The notes under the pieces: generated by a model
What the model saw: the letters and a program-made list of their open reading frames with translations, nothing else
Told to the model about the DNA's origin: nothing
The model's database searches: none
Program-made: the position numbers and the translations under genes
Part shown: positions 17,411-25,201 of the stretch, piece after piece
Position numbering within the stretch: the first letter of the stretch is position 1
Layout of the letters: each line of letters begins with the position of its first letter
Assembly (NCBI GenBank): GCA_044374195.1
Contig: JBILOY010000012.1
Coordinates: 1 to 64,000 of the forward strand
From: CAIKZY01 sp044374195
GTDB lineage: Bacteria > Actinomycetota > Actinomycetes > S36-B12
Length of the DNA: 64,000 nt
Direction of reading: 5' to 3'

Positions 17411-17986
17411 TTAGTTGGTGGAGCTGATGTCTTCTTGCATGTCTTCGGGTACAGAAGCCTTACCGGACTCAGACTTCTTGCGATGCGGGGCGAGCACCAT
17501 GATCATGTTGCGGCCGTCCTGCTTCGGTGTTGCTTCGACGAAGCCCAACGGCTCGACATCTTCGGCGAGCTTGGCGAGAAGGCGAAGACCCAGTTCGGGC
17601 CGGCTTTGCTCACGACCGCGGAACATGATCGTGATCTTGACCTTGTCGCCCGCCTTCAGGAACCGCTCGACGTGACCCTTCTTGGTCTCGTAGTCGTGCG
17701 AGTCGATCTTCGGGCGGAGCTTCATTTCCTTGATGATCGTGTGCGTTTGGTTACGCCGTGATTCGCGCTCCTTCATGGCGGCTTCGTACTTGAACTTTCC
17801 GAAGTCCATGAGCTTGCAGACCGGGGGCTTGGCCATCGGAGCTACCTCGACGAGGTCGAGATCTGCCTCGACCGCCAGGCGCAGCGCATCTTCGATACGC
17901 ACGATGCCCACCTGCTCACCTGCGGGGCCGACGAGTCGGACCTCAGGCACGCGGATCCGGTCATTGATCCGGGGTTCGACGCTGAT
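17411..17986 (-). CDS. infC: Translation initiation factor IF-3
   Basis: Binds the 30S subunit, checks start codon-initiator pairing and prevents early 50S joining. The N-domain begins EPRINDRIRVPEVRL and is followed by the linker and a C-domain ending near residue 175, plus a short acidic tail; total 191 aa. No ATG, GTG or TTG fits. An AAGGAGG sits 4 nt before an in-frame ATC (17984-17986), so the start is AUC, as expected for IF-3, whose rare start codon lets it repress its own translation. An upstream in-frame ATG at 18094 would cross the attenuator hairpin and add non-homologous residues. Confidence 0.93.
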   Translation of the reverse strand: MSVEPRINDRIRVPEVRLVGPAGEQVGIVRIEDALRLAVEADLDLVEVAPMAKPPVCKLMDFGKFKYEAAMKERESRRNQTHTIIKEMKLRPKIDSHDYETKKGHVERFLKAGDKVKITIMFRGREQSRPELGLRLLAKLAEDVEPLGFVEATPKQDGRNMIMVLAPHRKKSESGKASVPEDMQEDISSTN

Positions 17987-17990
17987 GGCG

Positions 17991-18011
17991 CCTCCTTGCT
18001 CGAGATGGAGG
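17991..18011 (-). promoter_or_regulatory. Hairpin that can mask the infC ribosome-binding site
   Basis: CCTCC (minus strand; plus 18007-18011) can pair perfectly with the infC Shine-Dalgarno GGAGG (plus 17991-17995) across an 11-nt loop. The pairing would hide the ribosome-binding site right after the attenuator. Confidence 0.45.
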
Positions 18012-18020
18012 ATCCGCGGC

Positions 18021-18054
18021 AAAGAAAAAACCTCCGACGCGGCGCGCGGAGGTC
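18021..18054 (-). terminator. Attenuator-type terminator in the infC leader
   Basis: A 7-bp stem ACCTCCG/CGGAGGT is followed by TTTTTTCTTT, a classic intrinsic terminator. It lies before, not after, infC (44 nt before the start), so it should work as a conditional attenuator. Confidence 0.75.
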
Positions 18055-18062
18055 TCGGCAAC

Positions 18063-18092
18063 GCACGGCTTCGCCCCAGGGGCAAGCCGTGC
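18063..18092 (-). other. Long hairpin in the infC leader
   Basis: GCACGGCTT and AAGCCGTGC (18063-18071 and 18084-18092) frame an inner GCCCC/GGGGC pair, making a stem of up to about 14 bp immediately before the attenuator. Two smaller palindromes lie farther upstream at 18125-18138 (GGAACC-GA-GGTTCC) and 18151-18163 (GGTGTC-A-GACACC). Confidence 0.6.
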
Positions 18093-18214
18093 ATCAGACC
18101 CGGTCACCTAGGCGATGGCGGGTGGGAACCGAGGTTCCGCTTACGCAACGGGTGTCAGACACCCATTCGATCGCTTCAATGCTACCAGGCCAGGGCAGGG
18201 GTCGTGACCACGCG

Positions 18215-18664
18215 TCACAACCCTCCCAGGAGCTCAGGGAGCACCTCGGCGGGGAGGACGACCCGAGCGGGTCCGGCCACGTCGATGACCAACGCCTGGG
18301 CTCCATCGGTCAAGGCGGCCTCGGCCGCGGCCCGGGCTGGTACGGGTACCGGGCGAGCCTGAGGATTCCAGGCAGCCATGGAATCGAGTCCGGTGAAGGC
18401 CAAGAGGCCCTTCTCCCCTGCTGAGTTCACCATGGAGACGACAGCCATGTGACTGCTCTTGTCGGAGCCATCGTCGGCAATCTCGTCCGCCACCGCCATC
18501 ACTGCTACGAGCAAGCGTGAATTGCCCAGAGCGCGGAGCATGTCCTGCTCGGAGTCACAACCGCCGCTCAGCAAAGCCCGCAGGACCGGATCAGCAGATC
18601 CATCGTCATCAGGCATCGCTGGACTGGCCAGACCGCGGCCACCACCTGGGCTGCTGGAGTCCAC
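18215..18664 (-). CDS. SseB-family protein
   Basis: Conserved actinobacterial protein of about 149 aa with an SseB N-terminal-like fold. Visible family traits are the NSRLLVAVMAV strand, a GLLAFTGLDSMAAW segment and RPVPVPARAAAEAAL, followed by the VIDVAGPARVVL strand. There is no signal peptide or membrane segment. The biochemical role is unknown. The start is unclear: GTG at 18664 lies 2 nt after hisG, while ATG at 18616 gives 133 aa; neither has a clear Shine-Dalgarno sequence. It sits just upstream of the infC leader. Confidence 0.75.
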   Translation of the reverse strand: MDSSSPGGGRGLASPAMPDDDGSADPVLRALLSGGCDSEQDMLRALGNSRLLVAVMAVADEIADDGSDKSSHMAVVSMVNSAGEKGLLAFTGLDSMAAWNPQARPVPVPARAAAEAALTDGAQALVIDVAGPARVVLPAEVLPELLGGL

Positions 18665-18666
18665 GG

Positions 18667-19512
18667 CTACAGGCGGCAGGCGTGGATGTCGGTGACGAGG
18701 ATTCCACGGGCGCCGAGCTCATACAGTTCGTCCATCACCTGATGGACGTCACGCGCGGGAACCATCGCCCGCACAGCCGACCATGTGGGATCTCGGAGGG
18801 AGGAGACCGTCGGCGACTCGATGCCGGGCGTGATCGCACACGCGCGATCGAGTTCGGCCGTGAGAATGTCGTAGTCAACGAGTACGTAGGAGCGCGCCAC
18901 CATCACGCCATTGAGCCGGCGCAGGAAGGTCTCGATCGCCGGATTGGTCTCGGCGCCTGTGCGACGGACGACCGTAGCCTCCGACACGAGAATCGGCTCT
19001 CCCAGGATCTCAAGGCCGGCCTTTTTCAAGGTACTGCCGGTTGCCACAACGTCGGCGATGGCGTCGGCCACCCCGAGTGCAATGGCATTCTCGACGGCTC
19101 CATCGAGCTTCACGACACGAGCGGTGATGCCATGCTCCACGAGCCAGGCCTCCAAAAGGCCCGCGTACGACGTGGCAATGCGGATACCGTTCAGGTCGGA
19201 GATGGTCAGACGAGCACCGCTCGGAGCTGCGAACCGGAAGGTAGACGGAGCGAATCCCAGAGGCAACATTTCCGAGGCCATCGCACCAGAGTCCAGGAGC
19301 ATGTCACGACCGGTGATTCCGAGATCGAGGGTGCCCTCGCCGACATAAATGGCGATATCGCGAGGACGCAGGAAGAAGAACTCGACGTCGTTCTCGGGGT
19401 CATTGACCACGAGATCGCGCGTTGACGCCGAACGGATGTATCCGGCTTCCAAGAGCATGCTGCGAGCAGGCTCAGCCAATTGACCCTTGTTGGGGACGGC
19501 AACGCGAAGCAT
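18667..19512 (-). CDS. hisG: ATP phosphoribosyltransferase
   Basis: First step of histidine synthesis: ATP + PRPP give phosphoribosyl-ATP. At 281 aa it is the long form with a C-terminal ACT-like domain (about 210-281) that normally binds histidine for feedback inhibition. The catalytic domain starts LRVAVPNKGQL and contains the PRPP-loop region VATGSTLKKAGL. GGAGG precedes the ATG. It lies 11 nt downstream of hisE, giving the first two enzymes of the pathway together; other his genes are not in the window. Confidence 0.97.
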   Translation of the reverse strand: MLRVAVPNKGQLAEPARSMLLEAGYIRSASTRDLVVNDPENDVEFFFLRPRDIAIYVGEGTLDLGITGRDMLLDSGAMASEMLPLGFAPSTFRFAAPSGARLTISDLNGIRIATSYAGLLEAWLVEHGITARVVKLDGAVENAIALGVADAIADVVATGSTLKKAGLEILGEPILVSEATVVRRTGAETNPAIETFLRRLNGVMVARSYVLVDYDILTAELDRACAITPGIESPTVSSLRDPTWSAVRAMVPARDVHQVMDELYELGARGILVTDIHACRL

Positions 19513-19523
19513 GAATCCTCCGA

Positions 19524-19787
19524 CTAGAGACGGCGATAGACGTCATCGAGGCTCACCGAGGAGGCGAGCATGAGCACCTGGACGTTGTACAGAAGTTGCG
19601 CAATCTCTTCGGCCGCGCGCTCCTTGCTCTCGAACTCGGCAGCCATCCACGACTCAGCTGCTTCCTCGACAACCTTCTTTCCCACGGCGTGAACACCTTG
19701 GGCCAATAGCTTCACGGTCCCAGAATCTGGATCCTCGTGGGAGGTCTTGCGCACCAGCTCGCTGTAGAGCTCATCAAAGGTCTTCAC
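19524..19787 (-). CDS. hisE: Phosphoribosyl-ATP pyrophosphatase
   Basis: Second step of histidine synthesis: hydrolyses phosphoribosyl-ATP to phosphoribosyl-AMP. This 87-aa all-helical MazG-like protein has the metal-binding pattern EEAAESWMAAEFE and the KVVEEAAE helix. It is a stand-alone HisE, not the HisIE fusion. The GTG start lacks a Shine-Dalgarno sequence; a TAGGCT hexamer ends 6 nt before it, overlapping the ribH stop, so a leaderless start is possible. It follows ribH by 9 nt. Confidence 0.95.
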   Translation of the reverse strand: MKTFDELYSELVRKTSHEDPDSGTVKLLAQGVHAVGKKVVEEAAESWMAAEFESKERAAEEIAQLLYNVQVLMLASSVSLDDVYRRL

Positions 19788-19796
19788 GGGTCAAGC

Positions 19797-20270
19797 CTAG
19801 GGGGTACGGAGATCCCCGAGCGTGACAGCCGTGGTGATCGCCGCCCAGGTGGCCTCTGCTCCCTTGTCCTCGACAGAGCCGGACAGGCCCGCGCGATCGA
19901 GAGCCTGCTTCTCGGTGTCACAGGTCAACAGGCCAAAACCCACCGGCACTCCCGTGTCCAGTGCCACGCGCAAGAGGCCGGTGGTTGCTGCATCACTGAC
20001 AAATTCGAAGTGCGGGGTATCGCCCCGAATGATCACGCCCAGCGCAATAACGGCATCGAAATCACCGCGCCCACAGGCTTGGGCCACGATCGGGAGTTCG
20101 AACGACCCGGCCACCCGAATCAGCGTCGCCTCTACCCCCGCCTCTGCACAGGCACGCGATGCCCCATCGATGAGGCCATTCATGACTCTCTCATGCCAGG
20201 TGGACGCGATGATGGCCACGCGAAGACCACTCCCGTCAGCCTTGAGGAGGCTAGCTCCTGCCCCGCTCAC
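19797..20270 (-). CDS. ribH: 6,7-dimethyl-8-ribityllumazine synthase
   Basis: Penultimate step of riboflavin synthesis; condenses the RibBA and RibD products into lumazine in an icosahedral or pentameric shell. The family motifs RVAIIASTWHERV, GSFELP and the catalytic VIALGVIIRGDTPHFE (with His) are all present in 157 aa. The GTG start overlaps the ribBA stop (GTGA at 20267-20270). Confidence 0.97.
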   Translation of the reverse strand: MSGAGASLLKADGSGLRVAIIASTWHERVMNGLIDGASRACAEAGVEATLIRVAGSFELPIVAQACGRGDFDAVIALGVIIRGDTPHFEFVSDAATTGLLRVALDTGVPVGFGLLTCDTEKQALDRAGLSGSVEDKGAEATWAAITTAVTLGDLRTP

Positions 20271-21580
20271 GAGGATTCCGTAAGGTCGTGGCCCATGCGA
20301 GTGACCTTCGTGCTCAAGTACTCGGCGTTGTGGCTGTTGGCCGCGACCACAAGCGGCACACGCTCGACAATCGAGAGGCCATACCCCTCGAGACCAGCAC
20401 GCTTCGCGGGATTGTTCGTCAGCAGGCGCATGGATTTCACGCCGAGATCAGCGAGGATCTGGGCTCCCGTGCCATAGTCACGGGCATCAGCAGGAAGGCC
20501 CAAATCAAGGTTCGCGTCAACGGTATCGCGGCCGGTGTCCTGAAGACTGTAGGCGCGAATCTTGTCGAGCAGACCGATGCCACGGCCTTCGTGACCCTTG
20601 ATGTAGAGCACGACGCCACGGCCCTCGTCGGCGATAGTGCGCATCGCATTGTGCAATTGCGGGCCGCAGTCGCACCGGAGCGATCCGAAGATGTCACCGG
20701 TGAGGCACTCAGAATGCACCCTCACGAGAACGTTCTCGCCCTCGCCAATATCGCCACGAACAAGGGCAACATGCTCACAATCGTCGACGATACTGCGGAA
20801 GGCATAGACGGTGAAGTCGCCGTACTCGGTCGGCAGGGTTGCTTGGGCCACTCGCACAACCTGAGTCTCGACGCGCCGGCGGTAACGAATCATGTCGGCA
20901 ATCGAGACCAGCAAGATGCCGTGCTCATCGCAGAATGCGCGGCAGTCGGCCGCATTCATCATCGTGCCGTCATCGTTGACCATCTCGCAGAGCGCACCTG
21001 CCGGCGACAGCCCTGCCATCCGCGAGAGGTCCACAGCAGCCTCGGTGTGCCCTGGCCTACGCAGCACGCCGCCAGGCACTGCCCTCAGCGGCATGACGTG
21101 ACCGGGGCGAGTGAGATCGCGAGGGTCGGTGGCCGAATCGGCGAGAACGTTAATGGTGTGGGCGCGATCCTCAGCCGAGATTCCGGTGCTCGCGACATCA
21201 CGCGCATCGACAGACAAGGAGTAAGCGGTTCCCTTGCGGTCCTCGTTAACGGCAGTCATCGGAGGCAGTCCGAGACGATCGAGCACCTCGCCTTCCATGC
21301 CCACGCAGATGAAGCCTGACGTGTAACGAATCATGAACGCGCACAGCTGAGCATTCGCCGCGGATGCGGCGAATATCATGTCGCCCTCATTCTCGCGATC
21401 CTCGTCGTCGACAACAACGACGGCTTGCCCCGCCTTGATCGCGGCAATGGCGTCCTCAATCGAGTCGAGTCGAATGCCATCAGTCGAACGCGCAGTCGCA
21501 GAAGAGTGCTTGAGCTCTGCAGGCTTCGGAGGAACGACTGTGTCACCCTCGTACATCTCGTCAGCGGGTATCACGGGCAC
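20267..21580 (-). CDS. ribBA: 3,4-dihydroxy-2-butanone 4-phosphate synthase / GTP cyclohydrolase II
   Basis: Bifunctional enzyme supplying both precursors of riboflavin. The N-terminal DHBP synthase uses ribulose 5-phosphate (acid motif DDEDRENEGD, 58-67). The C-terminal GTP cyclohydrolase II binds zinc through C292, C303 and C305 (SECLTGDIFGSLRCDCG). The length is 437 aa. The GTG start at 21580 has GGAG five nt upstream and overlaps ribE by 20 nt; an ATG eight codons later (21556) is an alternative. Ribulose 5-phosphate may come from rpe, 1.6 kb upstream in the same cluster. Confidence 0.96.
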   Translation of the reverse strand: MPVIPADEMYEGDTVVPPKPAELKHSSATARSTDGIRLDSIEDAIAAIKAGQAVVVVDDEDRENEGDMIFAASAANAQLCAFMIRYTSGFICVGMEGEVLDRLGLPPMTAVNEDRKGTAYSLSVDARDVASTGISAEDRAHTINVLADSATDPRDLTRPGHVMPLRAVPGGVLRRPGHTEAAVDLSRMAGLSPAGALCEMVNDDGTMMNAADCRAFCDEHGILLVSIADMIRYRRRVETQVVRVAQATLPTEYGDFTVYAFRSIVDDCEHVALVRGDIGEGENVLVRVHSECLTGDIFGSLRCDCGPQLHNAMRTIADEGRGVVLYIKGHEGRGIGLLDKIRAYSLQDTGRDTVDANLDLGLPADARDYGTGAQILADLGVKSMRLLTNNPAKRAGLEGYGLSIVERVPLVVAANSHNAEYLSTKVTRMGHDLTESS

Positions 21581-22166
21581 TCCATTGCATCAGGCGCTCG
21601 ACATATTTCGCGATCGCATCTACTTCGAGGTTAACGATGTCACCGACGGCGCGCGAGCCGAGAGTCGTGGCCGAGAGAGTCTCAGGAATCAGGGAGACAG
21701 AAAAGAAGTCGTCACCTGCCTCTACGACAGTAAGTGAAACGCCGTCGACAGTGATGGAGCCCTTCTCGACGACATACCGGGCAAGCTCGGCCGGCAGAGA
21801 GAACCTCACGAGAGTCCAGTTGTCGGATGGGCTGATGGAGTGAACTTCTGCAGTGCCATCCACATGACCCTGAACCAGATGCCCCCCGATTCGGGCATCT
21901 AGCCGTGCCGCGCGCTCAAGGTTCACCGCATCGCCAGCAGCAAGGGCGCCGAGTGAACTTCGGCTCAGCGTCTCGCGCATGACATCGGCAGTGAAGGAGT
22001 CGGACTCCTGGCCCACCACCGTCAGGCACACGCCATTGACCGCGATGGAGTCTCCGTGGCGGGCATCGGAGGTCACGAGCGGCCCACTCACGGTCATTCG
22101 CACGGAATCGCTCAGTTCATCGATGCGCACTACCGTGCCGCGCTCCTCGACGAGTCCGGTGAACAA
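21561..22166 (-). CDS. ribE: Riboflavin synthase alpha chain
   Basis: Dismutates two lumazines to riboflavin. The 201-aa protein has two homologous lumazine-binding repeats (about 1-97 and 98-195), each with the pattern GDSIAVNGVCLTV / GSITVDGVSLTV, and the N-terminal MFTGLVEERGTV that is typical of the family. It follows ribD by 12 nt and is translationally linked to ribBA. Confidence 0.97.
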   Translation of the reverse strand: MFTGLVEERGTVVRIDELSDSVRMTVSGPLVTSDARHGDSIAVNGVCLTVVGQESDSFTADVMRETLSRSSLGALAAGDAVNLERAARLDARIGGHLVQGHVDGTAEVHSISPSDNWTLVRFSLPAELARYVVEKGSITVDGVSLTVVEAGDDFFSVSLIPETLSATTLGSRAVGDIVNLEVDAIAKYVERLMQWSARDTR

Positions 22167-22178
22167 TGCGCCTCTTCC

Positions 22179-23174
22179 TTAGGCCCCGCGGGAAGCGGGG
22201 ACTCCGATAATGCGCACATCCTCCCCCATAAGGTCAACACTGGTGACATCGAGGGCTATCGGCCAGGAAAGTCCACTCAAAGCCGCCGTGCCCGTGCCGA
22301 CGAGAATCGGCGCGACGAACCACTGAACTTCGTCGATCACTCCGGCTTCCAGATAGGCAGAGGCGACTGTCGGGCCTCCCTCAAGCAAGAGCCGCTGGAT
22401 GCCCCGTTCAGCGAGATGAGCCAGGGCAAGGCGTGGGTCTTTCTCCTCAATCACGAGCAACTGTGACTCACCGCCTCTAATCCGGGCACCCTCGGGAATT
22501 GGCGAAGATCCCAGGACGACACGAACAGGCTGTGAGGTCACCTCAAAGCCTCGAACGCTCAGTTGAGGGTCATCGGCCATCACTGTGCCCGAGCCCACGG
22601 CAATGGCATCGACCTGAGCCCGCAATCTATGCACGCTGGACTGGGCATCTGGCCCGGTGAGGATCAGTCGCTCAGCGAGCGAGGAGTCGACCTTGCCATC
22701 GAGGCTTCCGGCCAGTTTGAGCGTGACGTGAGGGCGGTGATTAAGCTTCATGAACGACCAGTCGGCATTAATTGCCTCGGCCTCCCTCTGCAAAACGCCG
22801 TCGATCACCTCTACCCCTGCGGAACGCAGCCGATCTGCGCCACCTGATGCCGCAGGCGTGGGATCTGCCATCGCGAACACCACCCTCGTGATGCCTGACT
22901 CGATAAGTGCATCAGCACATGGACCGGTTCTGCCAGTGTGGGCGCACGGCTCCAAGGTCACCACGGCAGTGGCACCCGCCGGGCTTTCGCTGCACGAGCT
23001 CAGCGCCTCACTCTCTGCATGGGGGGTTCCGACACCACGATGTTGCCCGACGCCGATCACCCGCGAATCCTTGACGAGGAGACAACCGACGCGCGGGTTG
23101 ACTCCGCGAGGAGCGCCATCGCGAACAGCTGCATCAAGCGCTGCTCGCATATACGACTCCCACTCGCTACTCAC
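22179..23174 (-). CDS. ribD: Riboflavin biosynthesis deaminase/reductase RibD
   Basis: Bifunctional: the N-terminal zinc deaminase (H52-A-E54, then C77 and C86 in PCAHTGRTGPCAD) acts on the GTP cyclohydrolase product, and the C-terminal NADPH reductase domain (about 150-331, beginning PHVTLKLAGSLDG) reduces the ribosyl group. The length is 331 aa. The GTG start overlaps the rpe stop as GTGA, leaving no room for an FMN riboswitch at this point, unlike many rib operons. Confidence 0.96.
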   Translation of the reverse strand: MSSEWESYMRAALDAAVRDGAPRGVNPRVGCLLVKDSRVIGVGQHRGVGTPHAESEALSSCSESPAGATAVVTLEPCAHTGRTGPCADALIESGITRVVFAMADPTPAASGGADRLRSAGVEVIDGVLQREAEAINADWSFMKLNHRPHVTLKLAGSLDGKVDSSLAERLILTGPDAQSSVHRLRAQVDAIAVGSGTVMADDPQLSVRGFEVTSQPVRVVLGSSPIPEGARIRGGESQLLVIEEKDPRLALAHLAERGIQRLLLEGGPTVASAYLEAGVIDEVQWFVAPILVGTGTAALSGLSWPIALDVTSVDLMGEDVRIIGVPASRGA

Positions 23175-23839
23175 TGTGAGGCCGCCGCCTCCGCGAGCGC
23201 GCGCAAGCTAGTCACCATCGCCGCGGGATCAGGCGCTCGGTAAACAGCGGAGCCGGCAACGAAGACGTTTGCCCCCGCCTCGGCGGCAATCTCAATAGTG
23301 CGCGCATCGATACCGCCGTCGACCTGTACCCAGATATCGAGACCCGAGGAGTCGGCAATACGACGGGCCTCGGACACCTTCCCCATCATGTCCGCCATGA
23401 ACGACTGGCCACCGAAACCGGGCTCGACGGTCATGATCAAGATCATGTCCAGTTCACGGGCAATGTCGCGCACGGATTCAATCGATGTTCCCGGCTTGAT
23501 GGCTGCAGCCGCTCGCGCGCCCGCTGCCCGAAGATCACGAGCAAGAGTGACGGGGTTTCGTGCGGCCTCGATGTGGAAGGTGACGCTCTTAGCTCCGGCT
23601 TCCGCATACGCAGGTGCCCAACGGTCGGGATCATCAATCATGAGGTGGCAGTCCGCGGGAATGCTCACTGACGCGAGCAGGCTTTCCACCACCGGCAATC
23701 CCAGCGTGAGATTCGGAACGAAGTGGTTGTCCATGACATCGAGGTGAACCCAGTCGGCTGCGGACTCGATACGACGGACCTCAGCCGCAAGATCCGACAG
23801 GTCAGCGTTGAGGATGCTCGGCGATATCTGGATACCCAC
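23171..23839 (-). CDS. rpe: Ribulose-phosphate 3-epimerase
   Basis: TIM-barrel enzyme that interconverts ribulose 5-phosphate and xylulose 5-phosphate. Motifs include SILNADLSDL, HLDVMDNHFVPN (metal ligands), HLMIDDP, MTVEPGFGGQSF and the DGGID strand. The length is 222 aa. The GTG start has no Shine-Dalgarno sequence; TAACCT ends 6 nt before it, overlapping the rsmB stop, suggesting a leaderless transcript and a promoter for the rib genes. Its substrate is the precursor used by RibBA. Confidence 0.97.
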   Translation of the reverse strand: MGIQISPSILNADLSDLAAEVRRIESAADWVHLDVMDNHFVPNLTLGLPVVESLLASVSIPADCHLMIDDPDRWAPAYAEAGAKSVTFHIEAARNPVTLARDLRAAGARAAAAIKPGTSIESVRDIARELDMILIMTVEPGFGGQSFMADMMGKVSEARRIADSSGLDIWVQVDGGIDARTIEIAAEAGANVFVAGSAVYRAPDPAAMVTSLRALAEAAASQ

Positions 23840-23845
23840 GGCAAC

Positions 23846-23851
23846 AGGTTA
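23846..23851 (-). promoter_or_regulatory. Candidate leaderless promoter of rpe and the rib genes
   Basis: TAACCT overlaps the rsmB stop and ends 6 nt before the rpe GTG. It could serve the rpe-ribD-ribE-ribBA-ribH group. Confidence 0.35.
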
Positions 23852-25201
23852 CTGCTTGCGCAGGATCGCGAGGAACATTGCATCGGTGCCGTGGCGGTGC
23901 GGCCACAGTTGAACCGCAGGGCCTTCGCCGCAATCAGTGACCTCATGCAGAAGAGGTCGCGCATCCTCCTGCACAACGTCACTTCGCTTGCGGAGGACGT
24001 CAGAGACCACGAATTCGGTCTCGGCCAGGTGAGGTGAACAGGTCACATAACCGATGACTCCCCCGGGCCTCGTCGCGTCGATGGCGGCATTCAGTAACTG
24101 ACGTTGAATGGGTGCCAGTGCGGCGAGATCCTCTGGGGTGCGGCGCCAACGTGACTCAGGCCGTCGACGGAGAGCGCCGAGTCCGGTACATGGGACGTCG
24201 ACGAGCACACGATCGAAGAGCTGAGCACCCCAGGGTCGGGCAGCAGCATCGCCGGTGATCACGTGCGAACGAGAACTGTGCAGGGAGTGCGCAACTAGGT
24301 CAGCACGGTGACGGTGCTGCTCGACTGCCGTCAGCTCCGCACCACGTTCAAGTGCAATTCCCTCAAGGATTGCCGCCTTGCCACCTGGCCCCGCACACAT
24401 GTCGAGCCAGGCCGTCTCGGAGCCGGTAATCGCTGCGCGCGTCAACGCGAGTGCAACCAACTGGCTTCCTTCGTCCTGCACTCCGATAACACCGCTTCGC
24501 ACATCCGCGAGATCTCCCGGCGCACCCTTGGTGAGTACGCCAGCCAGAGGCGAAAGCATCGCGGGCTCAATGTCGTCCATGTCCAGAAGCTCATCGACCG
24601 AGATGCGGCCGGGCCGCGCCACCAGCACGGGCCGCGCAGGAGTGTTATCTGCCTCGAGCAGCGCAGCGAGTTCAGATCGCCTGGTACCCAACGAGTCGGC
24701 AAGGGCGCGAGCCACCCACTCAGGATGAGACGTGCGCGCCGCCAGCGATCGAAGATCGTCGCCGTCGAGCTTAAGTTCGGCCTGCCATTGCTCCGTGTCC
24801 AGGGCAATGACCTTGCGCAGAACCGCATTCACGAAGCCTGCTCGTCCCTTGGCACCTCCTGGCTCACCCGCATCGCGGGCAAGTTCACAGGAGGTGTCGA
24901 CTGCCGCATGATCCGGGACACGCATGTCCAGAATTTGATGGGCACCCATGCGCATGATGTCCTTGAGATCGTTCTGAACGTCGTTCCAGTCTCGCGAGAT
25001 ACATGATGCGAGGACTAGGTCGTACCAGCCTTGCAGCCTTAGCGTGCCGAAGGCGACTTCGGTAGTGAACGCGGCGTCCTTGCCGACCAAATCGAAATCC
25101 GCCAGAACGCTGGTGGCCGAAATATTTGCGTAGGCTCCGTTCGAACGCACGTCGCGCAGAATCTGCAGTGCCGCCCTTCGAGGTGCATCAACACGGCTCA
25201 T
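23849..25201 (-). CDS. rsmB: 16S rRNA m5C methyltransferase RsmB
   Basis: Methylates a cytosine of 16S rRNA (C967 in E. coli). An N-terminal NusB-like RNA-binding domain (about 1-140) is joined to a Rossmann methyltransferase domain with the SAM loop DMCAGPGGKA and the two cysteines of m5C enzymes in DVPCTGLG and VTCSPH. The length is 450 aa. It overlaps fmt by ATGA. Confidence 0.95.
   Translation of the reverse strand: MSRVDAPRRAALQILRDVRSNGAYANISATSVLADFDLVGKDAAFTTEVAFGTLRLQGWYDLVLASCISRDWNDVQNDLKDIMRMGAHQILDMRVPDHAAVDTSCELARDAGEPGGAKGRAGFVNAVLRKVIALDTEQWQAELKLDGDDLRSLAARTSHPEWVARALADSLGTRRSELAALLEADNTPARPVLVARPGRISVDELLDMDDIEPAMLSPLAGVLTKGAPGDLADVRSGVIGVQDEGSQLVALALTRAAITGSETAWLDMCAGPGGKAAILEGIALERGAELTAVEQHRHRADLVAHSLHSSRSHVITGDAAARPWGAQLFDRVLVDVPCTGLGALRRRPESRWRRTPEDLAALAPIQRQLLNAAIDATRPGGVIGYVTCSPHLAETEFVVSDVLRKRSDVVQEDARPLLHEVTDCGEGPAVQLWPHRHGTDAMFLAILRKQ

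Noticed and set aside
23171..23860. FMN riboswitch before the riboflavin genes
   Set aside because: ribD overlaps rpe and the gap before rpe is only 9 nt; no RFN-like conserved sequence was seen.
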